Below, one piece after another: positions 55,269 to 64,000 of a stretch of 64,000 nt of DNA. This DNA comes from Brachionus plicatilis (taxonomy: Eukaryota > Rotifera > Eurotatoria > Ploima > Brachionidae), in assembly GCA_010279815.1 (NCBI GenBank), contig QEOQ01000192.1, positions 954,084-1,018,083 of the forward strand, read 5' to 3'. Position 1 is the first letter of the stretch. The number at the start of each line of letters is the position of its first letter. Made by a program: the position numbers and the translations under genes. Under the pieces are notes generated by a model. That model ran no database searches. It was not told the DNA's origin and saw only the letters and a list, made by a program, of their open reading frames with translations.

Positions 55269-58200
55269 ATGACTGGTAAGTCGAAGCATTCTGGCTCGAA
55301 CAATCTATCAAAGCAAGAGGCCGAAATTGAAACGCTCAGGGACCTAAACAGATGGACCCGGCTTTCGGAATATTCCAAAAATTTAATTTCAAATTCAAAA
55401 TTGGGTTTAAATAAAAATTAAAAAAATTGAGTTTTTTTCTAACCATTTTTTAAAAAGGACTTTTGGCAAAATTTGCCATTGCTGAAAGTATATTCGAAAA
55501 CCATCTATTTTCCAACCCGATGATTTTTTCTTCGGCACAACCAGGCGAACTAGTCAAGAACTTGAAAACTCTTTATAATCATGACATAAGCATTGATGAG
55601 TCTAAAAAACTTTATGATGCTGAATACATGCTAAAGGAAGTGATTGAAAAGGCCGACAACACCATTTTGCCGGTCGAAGCTTGTATCCTGTTGATAAAAC
55701 TTCTGTATTCGCAGTTTCGCTATGACGAAGCTGTCAAGCAACTGAACACTCATCGGATCAAACAAGTTGTATGTGATCACCTGCAAAACCTCCACTATTA
55801 TCTTCAATCCAAGCAGTTGATCCAGCAGCAGCAGGCTCTGCAAACGCTGACGAACAGCCAAAGTCTGAGACAAATGCAGTTGTTTGCCGAATTGCACTCG
55901 ATTCGGGGTCTTTGTTTGGAAATCAAGCGCAAAAATGAGGATAACAGAAGAGATGACCAAGATGTAATCGATTCATATGAACTATCGTCTTTGTTCGCTA
56001 TTCAACATTCGCTCATGCTGCATCAAAAATACTCCACTGATAATTTGTCCAGCAATCTTGGCCAAGAAGAAAACTTGGACCTGATTAACCCTTTGTACGA
56101 AAATGCAATTCAAAAAGCACCTTTGCTCTACATCAAAAGAGGGTAATTAGATTTTTTTTTTTTTTTTTTTTTATAAATTATTTAATAAATTAGGATGCAT
56201 TTTTAAAGTTTGGATTCTATTTTTTATTTAATTTGAATTGAAAATAAAAATTAAATTAAGTTAATAATTTAATTTTTCAAGCATAAATTTTAAATTTCCT
56301 CTAACAAAGAGCTTTTTTAGATTCAGGAAAAAAGATTATTTTGCGGCTAATTGAAGTTTATTATAAAAATTTATTATAAAATAAATATTTTTTATATTTT
56401 TTTTTTCTGCAATAAACATTATTGCAGAAAAAAAAAATTCAATGCCAAATTTGTACCGTAAACCTTCAGTACAATTAGATGCAATAAAAATTGTTTTTCG
56501 GGTGGTATTGCATTTAATTATAACAGAGAAGCCGGAGTGTACTATAATTATGCATCAATACTAAAAAATTTATTTAAAATTTGGTATTTTTTTTCGTCTT
56601 TTAATAAAAATTTTGATTAAAAAAAAATGAAAATTATTTTTCGAATCTTATTACATTGAAATTAAAAAGATAAGAGCAAATCCATTTTTGAACTAATGTA
56701 TTTTTTAATAAATAGACCATGAAATGATTCAAGATAATAAAAATCTTTATCTACAAATTTAAAATTATATTTAAATATATCACTATCTACTGGAAAAGGT
56801 TTCTTTTAAAAACAACATCCATCAATAAAGCGAAAAAAAATACTTGATTGAAATGATGGGAATTTTTATTAAATGATAAAGAATGTTAAATAAAAATCAA
56901 ATGGCATTTGTGAATTTATCAAAAAGATTGTCTTTTATGATAAATTTGGTGCTTTAAATCAGGCTTTATTGTTTACATCTTTGATAAGTGTTGTTTTCAA
57001 AGGATACCACTTGAAATATCAAACTAAATAATAGAATAAAAAATATCAATTAAAAATTTATTTTCAAAAAGTAATATCTGAGGTATTAAAATGATAGAGT
57101 ATTTTGATTATTTTGTTATTCTCATATTAAAATAAATTAAAGAAAAAAATAAGTTAGATAGTAAAATATTTAAATTTTTTAAAGAAAATTATTTTCTTAT
57201 TATTAAAAAAAACAAAATTTAAATATTCTGTTTCAAACAATAAAAACTAAGAATTCTATTTAATTTCAATTTAATGAGATTTAATTTAAAATTTATTATT
57301 AATTTTTCATATTTTTTTCAAATAATTTTGAAAGAACAAATTGGTTAAAAATAAATTTTTTTTAATAAATTTTAATTAAAGTTCAAAATTAGTTCTGTGA
57401 ATGCAAAATAATGGAACAATTTTGCATTAATTTTTCAAAATCTATCAAAATAAAATTTCTTTTTTATTCGCACAGTTTTAGCAAGTTTTAGATGTCCAAA
57501 GGTACAATCAATTTTTGATGCACTTAAAGTATTTATCTCATAAGAAAATAAAATTTCCATTTTTTTCTTGGACTCAATTTCATAAAATATTCATTAAAAA
57601 ATACCTTTAAGAAATTAAATTTTATGAATTCATATAATCTATTTTATTTTCATAATAGAGAACAGCAAATGGGCATTAGGAAATTTCGTGAATTGTTATT
57701 GAAAAAGAACATACAATCTATAACTTCCATAAGACAAATTTTATTCAAAAAATTTGCCGAATGTTTATTGTTCTACGTGCCAAACGCCAAGTATAGTCTA
57801 ATTTCAGGAGGATCCGAAGACGACAAACGAAAGTAAATTTTTTTTTTTAATTTCAATCCAGCTAATTTTACACAGCTTTTGAATGGAATAATTCTAAAAA
57901 ATTTTTAAAAATATATTCAAATTAATCTTAGTTAAAAGAAATCTCGCTTCCGCTAAAAATTTTATTAAAATTAAAAATTTGTTTTTTTTTTTCTAAAGAT
58001 ACATATTCAAACCATCTAATCAAGACGAAGAAATTTTGCTGTGTTTGAGTTTATCTCAGTATATGGCGTCCAAGGAAGTAATGTTGTTTAGACACAAACA
58101 ATTCAAACAAATTAGAGACTTAACATTCAACAATGCTGTGAATTGTCTTGATTTACTTTTAGTCTATTTAGCCTATCATCGGTCTTACAATGTTTTAATT

Positions 58201-61200
58201 GATGTAAAATTTTAAAGATTTATTTTTTGCTAATTTTATTTTTCTAAAAAAAAAAAATTAACATAGAAATTTGAAATGGCCATGAAGTATTCATTCGAAG
58301 AGTTTAGCATTTGGTACCAGTACGGTCTTACATTGATGTGTGATCAAAGGTACTACAAAGCATATTTAGTGTTGAAAGAGTGTAGTCGGATGAGGCCTGA
58401 TCATGTGACTTGTCATCTCCTTTTAGCCCAGATAGCTCTGGAAAACTTGCTTTTAATTGATGAAAGTTTAGAATGGTCAGAAAAAGTGAACAGCTTAACT
58501 GACCAAAAAAATAAAAAAGCTCTCATCATAAACGGATGTGCTCTTTGTTTAAAAGCCAAGCTACAAAATCAGTATGCCATTCAGATAAGTTTTTATCAAA
58601 AAGCTCTAGAAGCATTTAAAAAGTAAAATTGAGAGATTTTTTTCTAGTTTCTTTAAATTATAATTTTCAGAGCTAATTCCATGGATCCAACAGATTTTTT
58701 GTCATTGTACCACATTGCTCATTGTTACGGAATTTTGAGACAAGTTCCTAAACACTATCTTTCATTTTTATTTTTTAAACTTAATCTTTATTTTTAAAGA
58801 TTACAGAAGGCATCGAATATATTCAAAAAGCCCTCAAGTATAAACCTGATGATAAAGATTCGCTTCATTTGTTTGCTTTGCTTCTAACATCAGCAAAAAA
58901 CTACGAAAACGCCCATACTATAATGCTAAAAGCGTGTGCCCTCTATGAAGATTTTGAGTAAATATTTTTTGCGTTTTTTTTTTAATTTTATATTTTTGAG
59001 TTATCATTTTTCAATTTAATTTCTTAATTTTTTGAGATATCTTTTAGAAAAATTGTTAAAGAACAGAGTTTTAAATATTTTTTTAAATTAAAAAACTTAA
59101 AAGATGCTTATTTTTCTCTATTCTATTTTATCTAAAAAAAAAATTAAACAAAAAAATGGAATTTTTTTTTGAATATATTAGTCCAATATATTAGTCAAAT
59201 ATATTAGTCCAAAAAAAGAACAATAAAAAAATTCAAAAATTAAAAACTTCCAGGTCTTTTTTGTTAATTATTTTTTAATTCTGCTTCTTCAAAATACTCT
59301 ATTAAATGATTTTCATATCAATTAATAAACTAATAATTTAAGAAATATTTGTTTCAGTCATAAACATAGGGAAGATCATTTGGTGGAAACGCCTAGGAAA
59401 AAAATAAAAATGCTAGAAATTGTTGGCATTGTGAATTTCAAATACAAATTGAACAAAAATTCTTCATTTTTTGATAAATTACAATTAAAGTTTATAAAAA
59501 ATATTTAAAAAAATACTGCAACATAGTGCGAAATATCTTGTTGTACCTCTTTTTATCTAAAATAATTTTTCTCATGTTAAAAAAGACAAAAAATAATGAA
59601 TCAATAAGATTTAAATAGATTGTTGATTTGATTTACTAAAAAAAAAGAAAATAAAGATTTTATTTTAGGTAAAAAAGTGCAACAAAGTATGTTGCAGTAT
59701 TTTTTTATACATTTTATTATCTTTAATTTTAAATTATCACAAAATGAAGAATTTTTGTTCAATCTGTATTTGAATTTCAAATTACCGAAATTAATTTTGT
59801 AACTAAAATTCCTTTTTTTAACACTAAAATAAATTTACTTTATAAAAATGCTTTATGAATTTAAAATAACTTTTTATTAATAAACAACTTTTTTAAAATT
59901 TTAAAATGATTGATTTGTAAAGTGAATACGATAGTAGCTATATTAAAAGATTTGACCCTCAAGCAATTGCTAGATAAGGATAGAGATTCTCAAGAAAGAT
60001 AAAGGCGCCGAGTTTTTTGAAGTTTAAAAGTTATTTAAAATATTTAATTTTTTTTTTGGAATAAAAAAAGTATTTTTAGATTGATAAAGCTATTTATATT
60101 GAAAAAATCTTTTAATTATAAAAAGTATTTTTATCTTAATAAAATCGTTTAAACGTTAAAATTTATTTTAGATATAAGTAAATTTATACAGGTGAAGTTA
60201 AATTTGTGATAAAAAAAGTAGAGGTCTTAAATTAATTTGAGTGGATTTTATCTTCTTGGCAAAAAGATCAATAAATTCTTTAAATTTTTTTCTATTTTGT
60301 TGTTTTAAAATTCACAAAGCCTAAAATTTTAAAATTAAAATTTCATAAGATTAAAAAATCAGGCAAAATCAAAATTAAATAAAATTAAAATTATTTATTT
60401 TATTGATAAAATTAGTTTTTTGAATATTTGATAAAATGACATACTTTGTTTATCTAAAATTTTGCTAGGATCATTACCAGTTTCCTCCAAAAATTCTGCT
60501 ATGTAAATCAATTAAATTTTTTTTCTTGAACTAAATTTCAGAAAATTATTTAAAAAAATCAGGATTATTTAAAAAGTTTAATTTGCCTACTGAAAGCATA
60601 TTGTCTTTGATTTACAAATATATAATTTTTTCTTTTAGCAATTTTTGGTTTATTTCTTAAATCTTAAAAGAAAAATTATGTTGAATCTAATAAATCGTTA
60701 TTAAATAAATAAAAAGAAGGCAATTAAAAAGGCTGTTTTTTATCATAAAAAAATTTGATGAAAAAAGATTAAAAAATATTTAAAAATTTTTTGTCAATTT
60801 CTTTTTCAAATAATAATTTCACACTTCATATTTTGCATTTTTATCTTTTGAAAATAATTTAACAACGCCATTAAAAATCCAAATAATTAAATAAAATTTT
60901 GTTTTAAGACTTTATTATACAAAAATACGAATAGAAGAAATGCTGTTCGATTTTAACAAAAGTGTCAATTCTATTCTAAATCTAATAGTAGCCTATAAAC
61001 AAAAATTACAAAATACAAACGATCGCGCTTTGTCATCTGTATCGCTATCACAATCTGGCGTAATGAGCCAAGCTAAAAACATTGCTTTTATTGGCCAAAC
61101 TCTGGACTCAAACCTAAATTTAGAAACAAGTAAATTAAAAAAAAAATTAAAAAATTTATTATTTTTTTTTTCTTAAAATTAAAGCTGCTTTACTAAACCT

Positions 61201-61774
61201 GCAGCATTCTTATAAAATAAACGAGTCAATAGGCAAAACAATTTCCATGCTGATACAGTGCGATCGCTTTGAGGCCAAGTTGGGTGGTATTCATCATAGT
61301 CAAAGCGTTCAGCAAAATATCCTATTAATTCGTATTTTGACTTTGATCGGTGAATTTTACCTAAGACATGATAAGCTAATCGATGCCGAAATGTGCTGCC
61401 AAGAGATAGCCTCTCTAAATTCAATGTCTTATTTATACATTTACTTAAAAGGTAGAATACACGAATACAAACAAGAGTATAGCCAAGCCAAGCAAGATTA
61501 TCAAAACGCACTTAGCATCAATCCGTATCATATACAAAGTTTGCAGCAAATGTCTATTGTTCTTTGTTATTTGGAAGATTTTCATCTAGCCGAAAAAATG
61601 ATCCGTGATGCCATTTCGCTGAACAACTCGTTGCCAGACTCATGGCACATTTTAGCCAGAGTTTTAGATTATCAAAATGATAATCAGTCAGCTTTGAAAT
61701 GCTATCAGACATGTCTACAATTAGAAGCAACGAATCCAATTATCCCGTTTACTTCTTTAACTAGAATTTTATAA
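55269..61774 (+). CDS. TTC7: Tetratricopeptide repeat protein 7 (TTC7), 9 exons
   Basis: Exons 55269-55404, 55458-56142, 57659-57832, 57999-58203, 58267-58622, 58671-58743, 58800-58957, 60909-61129 and 61185-61774 join with consistent phases into 865 residues, close to the roughly 860 of animal TTC7. Diagnostic parts are the IETLRDLNRWTRLSEY start, the FEEFSIWYQYGLTLMCDQRY TPR segment, and C-terminal TPRs (KGRIHEYKQEYSQAKQDYQN; PDSWHILARVLDYQNDNQSA). TTC7 is a scaffold that binds EFR3 and FAM126/hyccin and brings PI4KIII-alpha to the plasma membrane for PI4P synthesis. Introns are 48-166 bp except two of 1.5 and 1.95 kb that hold repeats. A poly-A signal AATAAA is at 61820. Confidence 0.92.
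56143..57658 (+). other. TTC7 intron 2 with decayed repeats
   Basis: Contains a 38-bp near-perfect hairpin (TTTCTGCAATAA / TTATTGCAGAAA) at 56397-56435 and a weak inverted pair around 56790 and 57010 (AAAACAACA...AATAAAGC). No gene inside. Confidence 0.5.
59425..59790. mobile_element. Foldback MITE in TTC7 intron 7
   Basis: Arms of about 115 bp: AATTTCAAATACAAATTGAA, AAAAATTCTTCATTTT and AAATACTGCAACATA on the left recur inverted on the right (TATGTTGCAGTATTT, AATGAAGAATTTTTGTTCAA). One arm of another copy is at 63826-63935, cut by the window end. Confidence 0.7.
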
Positions 61775-61958
61775 CACAATTAAAACATTTTTTTATAATT
61801 TTATTTTTTAAATTTTTTTAATAAAAGTTTTAATATTTGGCCAAAATTATAACTAATAAAAATTTTCATTAAAACAACCATTATTTTATTAATCATCAAT
61901 CTAGAAATAAAATCTTGAAACAAATCATCAAAAAGAAGTCTGATTCCCGTATTAAAAT
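61775..61958. other. 3' flank of TTC7
   Basis: AT-rich, with the poly-A signal at 61820. No further gene. Confidence 0.4.
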
Positions 61959-62395
61959 GGCAAATTGAAGTTCATGATCAAATGTAGATTTCAAATCAAA
62001 ATTTTGAGATTTAGATTTAGAAAAAAGTTTTTTTTTTATTAATTTTTTTTAATAATAAATGAATAAAATTTATTAAATATAATTTGTTTAATCTTTAACT
62101 AGAATTAAATTTAGATGAATTTTTGTCTGAAGTAAAAATTAAATATTATTCAATATTTTGAAATTTTGCAATTCAAAATTTAACTTTTTTTCGCTGCAAT
62201 ATTTTTTAATAAAAATTAAATATAATTTAAAGTTTTTTTTTGAGCCATAATTTTGATAACTCAATGTTGAATTTGAATTTGTCTTTAAAGTATTCAAATA
62301 AAAATTTTGAAAAATCAATTAACGATAAATTAGAAAAAAATGATTTTTTTTTATTTTAAAATATTAAACATTTAATGTTTTTTTTTTATTCAATG
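61959..62395. mobile_element. Second copy of the GGCAAATTGAAG Mutator-like MITE (partial)
   Basis: Starts GGCAAATTGAAGTTCATGAT and follows the 13686-14200 copy along most of its length (TTTTGCAATTCAAAATTTAA and other phrases). The matching right end is not adjacent, but an inverted end CATGAACTTGTAATTTGCC occurs at 63416-63434, so later insertions may separate them. Confidence 0.65.
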
Positions 62396-62769
62396 TGTCC
62401 AGAGCAGACATTAGTCTTTCAGGCGAACATGGTGGACACACTCATTTATTTAAAGCTAAAAAAAAATTTAATATAAAACGAAATGTTTTAATTTATAAAT
62501 TTAAATAAATAGAATAAAATAAAATAAGAAGGAAGAAAAGGAGAGAATGAGGTGATTTGGAATTATTTTAAGTTATTATTTTTTTTGTATTTTACATATT
62601 TAAGAAAATTATATTATAATTCATAAATAGTAAATTTAAGCCTAATTTCGCATTTATGCGTAAATCGACAAATTTCAAGAATAAACCGATTTTTGGTAAA
62701 ATTTTGTCTTTTTTAGGGGAAGAAATTTGAATTTTATTTTGGCGGCAAATTATTTTGGTATTTTATTGA

Positions 62770-63090
62770 AATGTGAAATTTTAGTTCAAAAATTACAGCA
62801 CAAAAAGTAAAAATTTTTTTTTCTAATTGTGCAAAAATGGTTCTGTATAGAGTATTTATTTATTTATTATTTATTTATATAAATAAATTCGAGGAGAACG
62901 TCAGGCTGCTCAGAATGGAATTAAGTCCTTCTTTTTAGCCCAGCGTTAGTAAATAAAATGAGCTATGTGAAAATTTATTCTGTAAAGAGTAAAATATTGT
63001 ACAAATTTGTACAAAACAATTCTAAGCTCTGCCAAAACTTTGCAATTTTCTGTAAAATGCACACCATCAAAAAATACTTTATTAAATTAT
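62770..63090. mobile_element. Interrupted copy of the 20417-type MITE
   Basis: Shares GTGAAATTTTAGT, TTACAGCACAAAAAGTAAAA, AAAAATGGTTCTG, ATATTGTACAAATTTGTACA and CTGTAAAATGCACACCATC with 20417-20754. A LINE tail is inserted at 62855-62977. Confidence 0.75.
62855..62977 (-). mobile_element. Very short LINE 3'-end insertion, 14-bp TSD
   Basis: Reading the minus strand, about 90 bp of LINE 3' sequence ends in an AATAAATAAATAA tail at 62855-62885. Flanking repeats TTCTGTATAGAGTA (62841-62854) and TTCTGTAAAGAGTA (62978-62991) differ at one base. Confidence 0.8.
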
Positions 63091-63383
63091 ACAATAAATG
63101 CTTTATTTTAATCATTATCAAAAAGATTTAAAAAATTTGATAGTATGTAATCATATCATGTTTGTATAAAATTAAAAAAATCTCACTCAAGTAAAAAAGA
63201 AATAATAAAAATTTGAGTTTGACCATGGTATTTGGGCTTCTAGGCTAAATTAATCTATTCATTGTACAACAAAATTGAACAGTTCATGCATTTGAAGCAC
63301 TGTTTATCAATGTTAGTTCACTTACCTAATTTAAGTTTTTGTCCCATAAAATGTATTCTCAAACAAAATATCTTTAACTTTGA

Positions 63384-63540
63384 TAAACTTTAATGCTTAT
63401 GGCGTTGAAACTCATCATGAACTTGTAATTTGCCCGCTTTGGTTTTAGATCGACTCCGATGCTGTCTGTTTCATTGACAGTATCAAAACCTGACTGATTT
63501 TGTGCAGTAAGTGGGAGAATAGAAATTGAAGAAGGTTCTA
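63384..63540 (-). CDS. Exon fragment of an unrecognised gene
   Basis: A minus frame of about 50 codons (LPLTAQNQSGFDTVNETDSI, GVDLKPKR) follows a possible acceptor AATTTAG and is of less AT-rich composition. It runs into the MITE end at 63434, after which the frame is transposon-derived. Probably the remnant of a gene whose 3' end was replaced. No family recognised. Confidence 0.35.
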
Positions 63541-63825
63541 AATTATTTTTGTAAAAATTCTAGATTTAACATGACAAATTTATAAATAATCAATTATATT
63601 AATTTATTAATTGATCAAAATTATACATGTTGATTTGATACTCGATGTATTTAATAAAATACACATCATTTGATTTAGATATTGATTTAATAATTTAGAT
63701 ACGTGGATGGTTCAATAGGCCAATATTTAATATTTATTAAATTAGATATCAAATTAATTAAAATTAGATACTGGTTTAAATATTAGCCATTTTATTTTTA
63801 CGACTATTTACGTAAAAAACTCATT

Positions 63826-64000
63826 CTTGATACTGTAAATTTCATATACAATTTGAACAAAAATTCTTCCTTTTTTGGTAAATTAAAATTAAAAATAATA
63901 AATGTATTTAAATAAATACTGCAAAATAAAATCTTTATTTTCTTTATTTTTAGTAAATCAAATCAATGATCAATTTAAATTTTATTGATATTTTATTAAT
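63826..64000. repeat. Arm of the TTC7-intron MITE family, cut by window end
   Basis: TGTAAATTTCATATACAATTTGAACAAAAATTCTTCC and AAATACTGCAAAAT parallel 59425-59530. The partner arm would lie beyond position 64000. Confidence 0.6.

Overview
The window reads as nuclear DNA of a small invertebrate. It is very AT-rich, its genes are of animal type, and most introns are only about 50-60 bp (GEN1, TTC7 and the Thr-rich secreted gene), although two TTC7 introns are swollen to 1.5-2 kb. AT content, tiny introns and dense mobile DNA would fit a monogonont rotifer such as Brachionus. That assignment is an inference; no species marker is present.

Host genes, left to right: an intronless BTB-BACK-Kelch gene (minus, 16362-18170); a dead metallopeptidase-like gene split by a LINE (minus, 24339-30289); intronless katanin p60 (minus, 31541-33172); a four-exon GEN1/XPG-family resolvase (minus, 35847-37886); a two-exon secreted Thr-rich, Cys-tailed protein (plus, 38392-38925); and a nine-exon TTC7 gene of 865 residues (plus, 55269-61774). 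A few shorter gene pieces that I cannot name lie between them.

Most of the rest is transposable elements, often nested. 1-16.4 kb: foldback (long terminal inverted repeat) elements and MITEs, a wrecked gypsy-type pol, and three pieces of LINE. 18.2-24.3 kb: MITEs and a foldback complex that hosts a short LTR retrotransposon with two apparently identical 142-bp LTRs but no complete pol. 25.2-30.2 kb: a nearly complete LINE whose ORF1 carries an Ulp1-type cysteine protease. Its ORF2 follows in the same frame after one UGA codon in a readthrough-prone context. A 277-bp antisense piece of the katanin gene is fused to its 5' end. 39.9-41.4 kb: a 3'-truncated LINE. 41.6-54.2 kb: two 2,577-bp inverted arms around a hAT transposon that is itself broken by a Helitron-like Rep/Pif1 element. 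A run of N follows at 54367-54411.

Many TEs can be delimited from target-site duplications: 8 bp for hAT-like MITEs, 9 bp for Mutator-like ones, 4 bp for the LTR element and the Ulp1-LINE, and 14 bp for a LINE tail. This gives an order of insertion at several loci. A recurring theme is foldback elements whose arms are built from short reiterated boxes and whose centres carry small gene pieces (Ulp1 fragment, C2H2 finger, coiled-coil gene). All homology statements are made by eye from motifs.
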